Below, piece by piece: positions 42,972-51,360 of a DNA stretch of 52,808 nt. The position numbers and the translations under genes were made by a program. The stretch comes from Spartobacteria bacterium AMD-G4. GTDB lineage: Bacteria; Verrucomicrobiota; Verrucomicrobiia; Chthoniobacterales; Terrimicrobiaceae. The notes beneath the pieces are model-generated. The model was given only the letters and a program-made list of their open reading frames with translations. It had not been told where the DNA came from and did no database searches. How positions within the stretch are numbered: the stretch's first letter is position 1; each line of letters opens with the position of its first letter. The stretch spans positions 1 to 52,808 of the forward strand of contig NEUK01000064.1 of assembly GCA_002290555.1 (NCBI GenBank). Reading direction: 5' to 3'.

Positions 42972-43846
42972 TTGCCATTACAGCCGGAACAGCCATTTTT
43001 TCCCCGACTCCAATGACCAGACGCGAGCTTTTTCTTCCCGGCCCCGAGGCCCCCCATTGGCTTCCGGGCGGTGATGCCTTAGGGGGTCTGCTTTATCTCG
43101 CTTGGGGGCATCGCCAGTATGGCGAGCATCCGATTCCACAGCGTTTGCACCATGGCTGGACTTACATGGCTGTTTTATCCGGGCGCCCGGTTTTGCTCGT
43201 GGGTTCGCGACGGCAATCCATGGACAGCGGGGGCCTTATTATAGCCGGGCCGGATGTTCCCTATGGTTGGATCGACCAACCATCGGCCGCCTGCAAACTG
43301 TTGGTCTGGGTCTGGTCGCGGCCTCCGACTTTTCAAATTCCCGTGCATGGCCAGTCCTGCTGGCTCAGGAAATGCCCGCCCGCCGCCATGGACGATATCG
43401 AGAGCATCCACCTCCGCACCCGCCGAGAAATCCAGCAGGTGGACTCCCACTCCAGCCGTGCCCTTGAAGCCTTGCAAACTCTCGTGGATGCCGCCTTCGA
43501 GCGCTCTTCGGGTTTCGTCGGCGACCAGTCCCTGCGGTCTTCCCAGCGGCTCCATCTTGCAGAGGCCTGGATGCGCAGACATCTCGACATGCGTGCGCCG
43601 GTGCGCGCCTTGGCGGATTATCTGGGAGTTTCGCCCATGACACTCCAGAGACTTTTTCGCGAGGCCGGAGGGCTCTCCACCGGGCAGGCGTTTCTCGAAA
43701 TCAAGATGAAGGAGGCTTCCCGGCTCATCAAAAGAGGCAATTCCTCTATCAAAGAAGTGGCTCTCTCGCTCGGTTACAGCCACCCGGGAGATTTCACGAG
43801 GGCCTTCACCAAGTTCTTCGGTTTTCCCCCCTCGGAGTTGCTGTGA
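42968..43846 (+). CDS. AraC-family transcriptional regulator of the sugar-acid operon
   Basis: 292 residues from the ATG at 42968, or 277 from the ATG at 43013 (MTRRELFLPGPEAP). I favour the later start because the first ATG lies inside an operator-like dyad and next to a promoter-like sequence. A cupin-like N-terminal sensing domain (about 20-150) includes RLHHGWTYMAVLSGRPVLLV. The C-terminal AraC DNA-binding domain has RAPVRALADYLGVSPMTLQR and NSSIKEVALSLGYSHPGDFT, ending FGFPPSELL. By position it should sense a uronate or related acid and regulate the divergent operon. Confidence 0.88.
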   Translation: MLAITAGTAIFSPTPMTRRELFLPGPEAPHWLPGGDALGGLLYLAWGHRQYGEHPIPQRLHHGWTYMAVLSGRPVLLVGSRRQSMDSGGLIIAGPDVPYGWIDQPSAACKLLVWVWSRPPTFQIPVHGQSCWLRKCPPAAMDDIESIHLRTRREIQQVDSHSSRALEALQTLVDAAFERSSGFVGDQSLRSSQRLHLAEAWMRRHLDMRAPVRALADYLGVSPMTLQRLFREAGGLSTGQAFLEIKMKEASRLIKRGNSSIKEVALSLGYSHPGDFTRAFTKFFGFPPSELL

Positions 43847-43952
43847 GCAACAGGCTGAGGCGCGATGGATGCGTGTTTGAACGGATTTCTGAGACTGAAA
43901 ACGAATGGGAGACTGGATTCCAGATGGGTAGTCGTGTATCTCTCGGTAGAAG

Positions 43953-46900
43953 ATGAACACGAAAGGCCGCGCGAAATTTTACCGCTCAAAACGGTTTTGG
44001 GTGATCGCAGTCGTGGCCGCAGGAGTGGTTGTGCTCGGCCAAGGCGCGTTCCTGTCGTTCGCAGCGCGCCAATTGGTCGAAGTGGCGCTGGCTCGGCAGG
44101 GATTGGCCTTTCAAGCGACCTCCCTCCGTGCGGGTGCCTTCGCTCCTGTAGTGATCGAAGATATTACGATTCGCCCCTCACAGCCCGATGTGGGCGGCGC
44201 GCTCGTCAATGCGGCGCGCGTGGAGGTGCTGTGGAACGGTTTGGGGAGTCTTTTCTCTGGTAGGGAAAATTGGATTCGCTCCCTCTCTGTCGATGGAATG
44301 AATGTGCTTCTGGATTCGCAGCGTCTGGATATCGCAGCTTCAAGATCCGAGGTGGGGTTGGTGGATGCGGCATCGCTCATCGGTCTTTTTGCGCCGGGTG
44401 GAGCGTGGCCGGATGTGATCGAAATTCGTAGCGGTCGAGGCGAAATTCTGGGCGAAAATTTTCGCCATGTTTTCGAGGGGGTGAACCTCTTGCTCAATTC
44501 CCAAGCCCACGGTCGCCTGCGTGTCGAAACAGTCAGTGTCCAAGTCGGCGCTTTCAACAAGGTATTCGGCCCTTTCTCGGCGCCCACCACTTGGGATCGG
44601 GGTGATGCCAGCTTAGCCGGTCTCGATTTGCTGCCGGGAGTGACACTCACCGATATGTCGCTGCGTCCCGGGACCCGCTCTGGGCCATCGCTTTCTTTCA
44701 GCGCCCGTGTGTTCGGCGGAGGATTGCGTGGCGATGTGAGCCTCGCCAAGGGGGCCCGTGGGAGGGCGTGGGACATTGCCGTGTTTGGTTCAAATATCGC
44801 GATGGATGGGATTCCTGCTCTCTTCGACCTTCCAGGGCAGGCGAGGGGGACGCTTGTGGAGGGCCGTTTCACCTTCCGCGGTGACACGGCGCGGCCAGCA
44901 GACGCCGAGGCCTCCCTGCGTGTGTTGGCGAAGGATTTTCGTTGGAACGAGCGCGGGTGGGACTCGCTTGAAATCGGAGCCAGTCTCATTCACCGCCGTC
45001 TTCTCGTTTCCAATTTCGACCTCCGTCAGAAAGAAAATAAAGTGACTGTGAACGGTGAAATCTCACTGGCCGAAGGGTGGTCCAAGATTTCCGAGTCTCC
45101 CTTCCTCGCAAATGTGCGGGCAAACATCCAAGAACTCGATTCCTTGGCTGGTCTCCTCGGGGGATCGCTCGGGAAGGCATCCGGCCAACTTACCGCGGAA
45201 GGCTCGCTGAGCGGGCGCCCGGGCTCGCTGGACGGATTTCTCGGGATTCGCGGGAGTGGCATTGTTTACCATGCGATCCCTGTCGAGCGGATGAATCTCG
45301 AGATTTTATTCCGAAAAAAACAAGTTGATTTGGTGCGTTGTGAGATGGTTTCGGGCCAGGACACGCTGCATGCAAAAGGCACCGTGGCACTCGCCGCTCC
45401 GCACGATTACTCGGCCGAGCTGCGCGCCAATCTCCAGGAGGCGGCCACCTATGTGCGTCCCTTTTATTCCGAAGGCGAGGGTGCCGTGTCAGGCGGCGCG
45501 ATGGGTATCGAGTGGAAGGGGCAGGGGATGTCCGGTGCGCATTCGGGTGAATTCACCGTCGAACTCTCAAAATTCGCCTCCTCGCTCACTCCAGCCGGGC
45601 TGACTGGACGCTTCGCAGGGACCTACTCACCCGAGAATTTGTATTTTTCGGACCTCGACCTTGAAAATGGAACGATGCACCTGAGAACGAGGGCGAATTT
45701 TTCGGCTTCAGGCCTGACTTTCGAGGGGGTTGAGTTGACCCTCGCTTCCAAACCGCTCCTCTCGGGATCGGCTTTTTTACCCGTGGATGCCTTCGCCATC
45801 GCCCGCGGAGCGGATTGGAAAGCCGCCGTGCTGAAAAGCAATAATATGTATTTTCAGGCCAATACGCCGGCCGAGATCGACCTGCGTGACTTGCTCCGTC
45901 TTGCGGGTCAGGACTTGCCACTTGTGGGTTCCTTCAAAGTTCAGTTGGAGGGCTCGGGGCCACCCTCCAAGCCTCATATATCTGCTCAAATCAAGGGCCG
46001 TGCTGTCGCATTCGGCGGAGCGGATGTTCCCTCTTCCGCAGTTGCCATAGATCTGAAAACAAAAGCGGGAGCGGCTGTCCTCGACGGGCGCATCGAGTCT
46101 GGCGGCATGGCTCCCGCAATTCTCAAGGCCTCATTCCCGCTTGGGCTCTATCAAGCGGCTGATGGAGCGCTGCGCTGGATCGACACCCAAGCGCCCTTTG
46201 ATGCCGCGCTGGAAATGCCTCGTCTGGATTTGGCGTTGGCGCGTCCGATTCTTCCCTTCCTCAAGCGCCTCCGTGGCGAAATTTCTGGGCATGTCAAAGT
46301 GACCAACACGATCGAGACTCCAACCATCACTGGTGAGGCCGAGGTGCGGTCTGTGAGTTTTGGCTTCGACGGCCTTGCATCTGGAGTCGAGCGCCTCCAT
46401 GGAAAAATTGCTGTCGCCGACGGGCTCTTCCGTTTTCAAAATATTGAGGGAACAGTCTGCAAAGGGCGATTCGCCATGGAGGGAGGTTGCGAGTTCTTGG
46501 AACCTTGGAAGCCCAAGTGGAATCTCACTTGGCTCATGGATCAAGTGCCACTCGCGAGTCACTCTGCCGTGTCGCTCTTGGCAACGGGAACCCTCCAAGC
46601 CTCGGGGGACAGCACGAGCGGGATTTTATCTGGCGCTCTCGGGTTTGAGGGCTCCTCGGTAAGAGGCATATTTTCGCTTAAGCCATTGCTCTCCCAAAAA
46701 TCGGTATCCGTTCCTGATTTCCGTGCCACCGCTGGAATTCTTTCCAACCTCACTCCCTCCACGGATTGGTTGCTGGATGTGAAAATCGATGGCGAATCCG
46801 GCGTGGAAGTGCTGGGAGGAAGGTTCAGTGCCTTCCTCATGCCGGATTTGCGATTGCTCGGAACAAGCGGTCAACCGTTGCCAGTCGGTCGCATCTCGCT

Positions 46901-47351
46901 GGTGAACCTCGATGCCTCAGGTTTTTTCATTGATTCTGGTGCGTTGTATTTTCTGCCCGATCAACCGTGGAATCCCTTCCTCCTCGTCGAGGCGGAAGGT
47001 TGGTTTGCTAACCAATCGATACGCGCTTTTGCCTTTGGGCCATTGAGCGAGTGTAAATGGATTCTTTCGACTGCTGAGGGTTTTCATGAGACTCCCCATG
47101 GCGCGTTTCTTGCCGTGGATCGGGGGCTCGCTTCCATCGCAATCGAAGGCATGCCGCCGGTGGATAAAAACCTCTACGAAGCTTCTGCCGGAGGACCTCA
47201 GTTTCCTGTGGGGTCGTATCTGGATGCCGACTCGCTCTGGAGGCACGGGATCAAATTCGGCGAAAGTATGGACTCTGCTCCCGGCTCTGGAATCTTCGCG
47301 ATGGATTCCTTCCGCTCGGGGTTTGAATGGCGGCTGGTGCCCGGTTTGTAG
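43953..47351 (+). CDS. Large AsmA/YdbH/TamB-like envelope protein
   Basis: 1132 residues. One N-terminal transmembrane anchor (FWVIAVVAAGVVVLGQGAFL) is followed by more than 1,000 residues of beta-strand repeats with the AsmA/YdbH flavour: FQATSLRAGAFAPVVIEDIT, LSARANFSASGLTFEG-like strands and LEGSGPPSKPHISAQIKG. This is the pattern of bridge proteins that carry lipids or assemble beta-barrels across the periplasm. It is the second AsmA-like protein in the window. The C-terminal ~60 residues (NLYEASAGGPQFPVGSYL...) are not a known end for TamB, so the subfamily is unclear. It is convergent with the M23 peptidase 6 bp away. Confidence 0.7.
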   Translation: MNTKGRAKFYRSKRFWVIAVVAAGVVVLGQGAFLSFAARQLVEVALARQGLAFQATSLRAGAFAPVVIEDITIRPSQPDVGGALVNAARVEVLWNGLGSLFSGRENWIRSLSVDGMNVLLDSQRLDIAASRSEVGLVDAASLIGLFAPGGAWPDVIEIRSGRGEILGENFRHVFEGVNLLLNSQAHGRLRVETVSVQVGAFNKVFGPFSAPTTWDRGDASLAGLDLLPGVTLTDMSLRPGTRSGPSLSFSARVFGGGLRGDVSLAKGARGRAWDIAVFGSNIAMDGIPALFDLPGQARGTLVEGRFTFRGDTARPADAEASLRVLAKDFRWNERGWDSLEIGASLIHRRLLVSNFDLRQKENKVTVNGEISLAEGWSKISESPFLANVRANIQELDSLAGLLGGSLGKASGQLTAEGSLSGRPGSLDGFLGIRGSGIVYHAIPVERMNLEILFRKKQVDLVRCEMVSGQDTLHAKGTVALAAPHDYSAELRANLQEAATYVRPFYSEGEGAVSGGAMGIEWKGQGMSGAHSGEFTVELSKFASSLTPAGLTGRFAGTYSPENLYFSDLDLENGTMHLRTRANFSASGLTFEGVELTLASKPLLSGSAFLPVDAFAIARGADWKAAVLKSNNMYFQANTPAEIDLRDLLRLAGQDLPLVGSFKVQLEGSGPPSKPHISAQIKGRAVAFGGADVPSSAVAIDLKTKAGAAVLDGRIESGGMAPAILKASFPLGLYQAADGALRWIDTQAPFDAALEMPRLDLALARPILPFLKRLRGEISGHVKVTNTIETPTITGEAEVRSVSFGFDGLASGVERLHGKIAVADGLFRFQNIEGTVCKGRFAMEGGCEFLEPWKPKWNLTWLMDQVPLASHSAVSLLATGTLQASGDSTSGILSGALGFEGSSVRGIFSLKPLLSQKSVSVPDFRATAGILSNLTPSTDWLLDVKIDGESGVEVLGGRFSAFLMPDLRLLGTSGQPLPVGRISLVNLDASGFFIDSGALYFLPDQPWNPFLLVEAEGWFANQSIRAFAFGPLSECKWILSTAEGFHETPHGAFLAVDRGLASIAIEGMPPVDKNLYEASAGGPQFPVGSYLDADSLWRHGIKFGESMDSAPGSGIFAMDSFRSGFEWRLVPGL

Positions 47352-47357
47352 CGCGAT

Positions 47358-48374
47358 TCAGGGGGTGCCCCGGATCAGCTCGATGAAGCGTCGTCCCGAG
47401 TCTGAGAGACGGGGTGATCCCTTCGGGCCTGCTATGATGCCTCTGGTCGCGGCCTGGTAGGCGTAGGGTGTCTCCCGAACCCAATCCAAGCGCGGTTCCA
47501 AGGGCGGTTGGTGAGCGGCGACGGCTTTCACGGGCACACCGTATTGCGTAAATGAAACCGTCCATCCTCGAGCCGTTGCTGGCTCGCCCTCCGGCACGAG
47601 CCAAGGGTAGTTGCAAATCATGGAAAGCTTGGGTGAGTCGGCGATGGTGATCTGGTAGGCGGGCTCTTGGTCGAGGATGTGCTTTTTGAGCGAGAAGGCG
47701 GGGTTTTTGGCCGACTCCAGAAGGATGGGCGAGGGGTCCAAGCCCACGAGATTGTATCCGTGGTAGATGCCGTGCTTATTGGGCGAACCGGAAAAGTAGC
47801 GTAGATACCAACTTTCGAAGCCCTCGTTCAAAAGAACCGCGATTTCCAGATGGAGGTGGGCCCTTTCACGATTGATGCCGGCGCCGGTGTAGCCCATTCG
47901 GCCGATGACCGCGCCTTGGCTGACCTCTTCGCCGGGTATCACCTGGATGGACCCAAGGTGCGCGTAGAGGGTATAAACCGGGCTTCCCTCGATGGTGTGG
48001 CGGATCACCACATAGCGCCCGTAGTTTGACGCCCCCGCTTCATGGTTGGTGTGGACGACTGTTCCAGCCGCGCAGGATTTCACATCGTCGAGCGGATTTC
48101 CTGAGGGATCACGGCGCACCGGGGCGATATCGATACCCTCGTGGAGGCTGTTGTAAACAATTTCGGCTCCCGCGCGCTGCGGCCCGCGCACATACCCATA
48201 GGAGCCGCCCTCCCAGGGCTTCGTTTCCACTCCCTCGAAATTGCGATCCACATACATGTAGAAATCCTCGGGCCGGCCATCCAGAAGAGCCTTGTTTTCC
48301 GTCGGCCAGTCAAAGAGTGCCGCATGGAGCGGGGAGAGGCCTGCCAAGAGGATGGTCAAGAACCGAGGAATCAT
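47358..48374 (-). CDS. M23 family metallopeptidase (LytM-like)
   Basis: 338 residues with a signal peptide (FLTILLAGLSPLHA). The LytM zinc site is seen as LHEGIDIAP (His and Asp), then the catalytic YTLYAHLGSIQVIPGEEVSQ and HLHLEIAV. A C-terminal extension of about 110 residues follows (from WYLRYFSGSPNKHG). It probably cleaves peptidoglycan cross-bridges in the periplasm. It overlaps the upstream small secreted protein gene by ATGA, so the two are coupled. Confidence 0.9.
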   Translation of the reverse strand: MIPRFLTILLAGLSPLHAALFDWPTENKALLDGRPEDFYMYVDRNFEGVETKPWEGGSYGYVRGPQRAGAEIVYNSLHEGIDIAPVRRDPSGNPLDDVKSCAAGTVVHTNHEAGASNYGRYVVIRHTIEGSPVYTLYAHLGSIQVIPGEEVSQGAVIGRMGYTGAGINRERAHLHLEIAVLLNEGFESWYLRYFSGSPNKHGIYHGYNLVGLDPSPILLESAKNPAFSLKKHILDQEPAYQITIADSPKLSMICNYPWLVPEGEPATARGWTVSFTQYGVPVKAVAAHQPPLEPRLDWVRETPYAYQAATRGIIAGPKGSPRLSDSGRRFIELIRGTP

Positions 48375-48895
48375 TGCTCGGGCTCTTGTTTGGCCTGGCG
48401 GCGTGGCTTCTTGCCAAACTCCGACTCGTTCCCGATGAGGGGGAATTGTTTTTGGAGAAGTAGGATCTCCTCGCGCTGAATGCCACCTGGGACATACAGG
48501 ATACCGTCTTTTACGGCCTCGCTGATCTTCATGTTTGCCGCGACTCGGCCGTTGATAAGAATCACGGCTGTGCGCCCCTTTTCTTCGACGCTGAATTGAT
48601 GAAGCTTGTTCGCTCCATGGGCATCGAGGCGGAAATAAGCACCCGCCTGGCCGTCGTTTCCTGGAAAGGGATGGAAGGCTGTGATATCGCGCTCGCTGGT
48701 GACGGGGACATTACGCATGAAAATTTTCACTGGCGGGTTGTGGAGTTGCACCTCGCTGGAGAAGGACGGCCCATCGGTTGAGCTGCCCTCGCCATGCAGA
48801 CGGATAGACAGGGTGGGGCTTTTTTTCGCGCCGGCATGAGCTTGGGTAGTTGCGAGGAGCGCGCAGAGAATCACGATGAGCCTGAGATTTTTCAT
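48371..48895 (-). CDS. Small secreted protein, function unknown
   Basis: 174 residues from the ATG at 48895 (MKNLRLIVILCALLATTQAHA, a clean signal peptide). A further upstream start would extend over the divergent gene's 5' end. The mature part is mostly beta (LSIRLHGEGSSTDGPSFSSE, AGAYFRLDAHGANKLHQFSV) with a basic C-terminus (GKKPRRQAKQEPEQ). It matches no family I can name. It precedes the M23 peptidase with an ATGA overlap, so it could be an adaptor or inhibitor of it. Confidence 0.7.
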   Translation of the reverse strand: MKNLRLIVILCALLATTQAHAGAKKSPTLSIRLHGEGSSTDGPSFSSEVQLHNPPVKIFMRNVPVTSERDITAFHPFPGNDGQAGAYFRLDAHGANKLHQFSVEEKGRTAVILINGRVAANMKISEAVKDGILYVPGGIQREEILLLQKQFPLIGNESEFGKKPRRQAKQEPEQ

Positions 48896-48985
48896 ATTTT
48901 GAGTGCCGACCCGCCTTGTGAGGTAGGAGCCTATGAGGATTGATAGGATTTGCAACCGCCTCATTGCTTGTTTACGGATAGTCGG

Positions 48986-49624
48986 ATGAAGCTTCTCGCT
49001 CTATTCCTCTGCCTCGTCTCCGTGCTTTTCGTCAGTGCTGAAGATGCTGCAACGCCCTTTGCCGAGCCTCCTCCTGATGAGTCCACACCATTTTTTGTCT
49101 CGGGCGGTGCGGCGCTTGAGGATGCGCTTTTGCTCCAGCAACGGAACTCCCCCGCGACGGGGTATCCCCGCGTAAAAAAGAGCGCGGATTCCGCCCTCGA
49201 GCAGATGCGCCGTTTTTTCAGTGGGTTGGCTCCAAAATTCAACCTCCTTCCCTCGGCCGCATCTCTGGACACGGCGACGCTTGTTGTGAGTCCCCGAGAC
49301 CCAGTCTTGAAAAACCAGAGGGAACTGGCAGTGACCTACACGGTTCGTAACAATTCCAAGGAAATGACGCGGATGGAGTTCTCTAACGGTCAGAGAATCG
49401 AAATTCTCGCCAAGACACCATCGGGATCAGTGGTCGAACGCTGGTCGGATGATCGGAGCTTTGAAAAAGAGGAAGGCATCGTGGTCATTAATCCCCGGGA
49501 ACGCATCGAGTATCAGGAAAAAATCTCCACCCGCGAATTGCGTCCAGGACAAACCTACACGGTTGAGGCTGCTCTAAAAACGCAGCCGGACTACGCCACA
49601 AGCCAACCCGTAAATCCGAAGTAA
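48986..49624 (+). CDS. Secreted protein with BsuPI-like domain
   Basis: 212 residues from the ATG at 48986 (MKLLALFLCLVSVLFVSAE, a signal peptide). The C-terminal ~110 residues have the BsuPI intracellular proteinase inhibitor-like beta-sandwich: LAVTYTVRNNSKEMTRMEFSN, QRIEILAKTPSGSVVERWSDD and LRPGQTYTVEAAL. A Pro-rich linker separates signal and domain. The 5' ends of this gene and the divergent small secreted protein lie 90 bp apart. Function unknown; protease inhibition is a family-name inference only. Confidence 0.75.
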   Translation: MKLLALFLCLVSVLFVSAEDAATPFAEPPPDESTPFFVSGGAALEDALLLQQRNSPATGYPRVKKSADSALEQMRRFFSGLAPKFNLLPSAASLDTATLVVSPRDPVLKNQRELAVTYTVRNNSKEMTRMEFSNGQRIEILAKTPSGSVVERWSDDRSFEKEEGIVVINPRERIEYQEKISTRELRPGQTYTVEAALKTQPDYATSQPVNPK

Positions 49625-49641
49625 AAAACAAACTCGATTGC

Positions 49642-50178
49642 GTGAAAAATCTCTTTCCTTTCGGTATCGGTTTTTTGCTCCTTGCGGTGCCTCCACTCCA
49701 CGCGCAAGAGCAAGAGAAAAAGCTCCTCGACCGAATCCAGCGTCCTGACATGCAACTCGCAAGCCCTCTGCAGGCGAAGCCCTTCTCAGGCGTCTCTGGT
49801 GTGGGAATGAAGACCTCCTCGTTCGCAAATAAAACCCACGGCACGTCTCAATCCGGCATGATCCGCGACTTTCCCGGCACCCGCTCATTTCTGGGAATCA
49901 AAAATCCTTGGTTCGGGCAGCGATCCTATGAAGCGAAGAGCGCCTTGCTCTCTTCGCGCTTGGGATTGGACATCTCGGAAACCTACGCGCTGAAATCCGC
50001 TGCGACGGATTCGTTCCCCGGGCTGACGAAAAAAGCTAACACCACGAAGCAGCCGGTCTCCACCAAGCCTTTCTTGCTTCAAGGTGAGGCCCAAGGCTCC
50101 CTGCAGCAGATTTCCGACAAGGTCAAAAAAGAAATGACCATTGACGATGTGCGTGAGTTGCTGAACAAACCCCGTTGA
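49642..50178 (+). CDS. Small secreted protein, function unknown
   Basis: 178 residues from a GTG start at 49642. A signal peptide is evident (FPFGIGFLLLAVPPLHAQ). The mature part is low in hydrophobic content, rich in Ser/Thr/Lys, with LASPLQAKPFSGVSGVGM and a charged C-terminal helix (QISDKVKKEMTIDDVRELLN). No family recognised. It lies between the BsuPI-like gene (17 bp) and tyrS (12 bp), so it is probably in one transcript with both. Confidence 0.7.
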   Translation: MKNLFPFGIGFLLLAVPPLHAQEQEKKLLDRIQRPDMQLASPLQAKPFSGVSGVGMKTSSFANKTHGTSQSGMIRDFPGTRSFLGIKNPWFGQRSYEAKSALLSSRLGLDISETYALKSAATDSFPGLTKKANTTKQPVSTKPFLLQGEAQGSLQQISDKVKKEMTIDDVRELLNKPR

Positions 50179-50190
50179 GCATTATTTGAC

Positions 50191-51354
50191 ATGTCCGATA
50201 TCGACTTTCTCACCCGGGGTGCCGCCAAGGTTCTCAGTACTGAAGACCTTGCCGCAAAGCTGAAGCTCGGCCGCCCCCTCCGAATCAAGCTGGGAGTGGA
50301 TCCCACGGCCCCGGATATTCATCTCGGGCACAGCATCGCCCTTTCAAAGCTGAGGGATTTTCAAGATGCCGGGCACGATGCGATCCTGATCATAGGCGAC
50401 TTCACCGCCATGATTGGCGACCCGAGTGGACGCTCAGTGACCCGCCCGCAACTGACGCACGACCAGGTCATGTCGAATGCGAAAAGTTTTCAAGAACAGG
50501 CCTTCAAAATCCTCGATCCCACGCGGGCCAGAATCGTCTTCAACGGTGAGTGGTTTGAAGGCATGAGCTTCGAGGAGGTCATCAAGCTGAACAGCCGCGT
50601 CACCCTTCAGCAGATGCTTGTGCGCGAGGATTTCCGCGACCGTCTTGATAAAGGCATACCGATCCGTGCCCATGAAATTCAATACCCCATCATGCAAGGC
50701 TGGGACTCCGTTATGATCAAAGCCGATGTCGAACTCGGAGGCACGGACCAACTTTTCAACATCATGGTCGGCCGAGATCTCCAGCGCGAGGAGGGCCTGC
50801 CCCAGCAGGTGGCCATGGTCATGCCAATCCTGGAGGGATTAGATGGGCATCAGAAGATGAGTAAGAGCCTCGGCAACTATATCGCCCTCACGGACGCTCC
50901 CGGCGATATGTTCGGCAAGATTATGAGTATCAGCGATGAACTGATGCTGCGGTATTACGATGTTCTGCTTCACGAGGTGCCGCCCTCGGGCATGCACCCT
51001 ATGGAGGCCAAGAAGGCGCTCGCACGCCGCATCACCAGCCGCTACCACAGCGAGGAGGCTGGCGGTAAGGCTCTTGAGGATTTCAATACCCGTTTTAGCG
51101 CACGCGACCTCGACTCGGCTGACCTCCCTGTTTTCGTCCCTGCCGGAGCGCGGGACTTTCCGAGTCTCGTCGTGGAGGCGTTTGCCACCTGTTTTCAATC
51201 GACCCGTTCACGCTCAGACGCCCGCCGCCTCATCGAGGGTGGGAGTGTGCAGTGGATGGGCGAAAAAATCACCGATCTCAAGGCGCAGTTGCCCTCAGGC
51301 TCCGAAGGGGTTCTCAAGCTCGATAAGACCCGCGCCGTGCGTGTGAAAGCTTAG
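50191..51354 (+). CDS. tyrS: Tyrosyl-tRNA synthetase
   Basis: 387 residues. Class I motifs: HLGHS for HIGH within DPTAPDIHLGHSIALSKL (near residue 46) and KMSKSLGNY for KMSKS (near residue 230). The tyrosine-binding GDFTAMIGDPSGRS and the EIQYPIMQGWDS block are intact. A C-terminal S4-like RNA-binding domain follows (RRLIEGGSVQWMGEKI). It charges tRNATyr in the cytoplasm. It is a complete enzyme, in contrast to the truncated ThrRS-like protein elsewhere in the window. Confidence 0.97.
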   Translation: MSDIDFLTRGAAKVLSTEDLAAKLKLGRPLRIKLGVDPTAPDIHLGHSIALSKLRDFQDAGHDAILIIGDFTAMIGDPSGRSVTRPQLTHDQVMSNAKSFQEQAFKILDPTRARIVFNGEWFEGMSFEEVIKLNSRVTLQQMLVREDFRDRLDKGIPIRAHEIQYPIMQGWDSVMIKADVELGGTDQLFNIMVGRDLQREEGLPQQVAMVMPILEGLDGHQKMSKSLGNYIALTDAPGDMFGKIMSISDELMLRYYDVLLHEVPPSGMHPMEAKKALARRITSRYHSEEAGGKALEDFNTRFSARDLDSADLPVFVPAGARDFPSLVVEAFATCFQSTRSRSDARRLIEGGSVQWMGEKITDLKAQLPSGSEGVLKLDKTRAVRVKA

Positions 51355-51360
51355 GATGCC

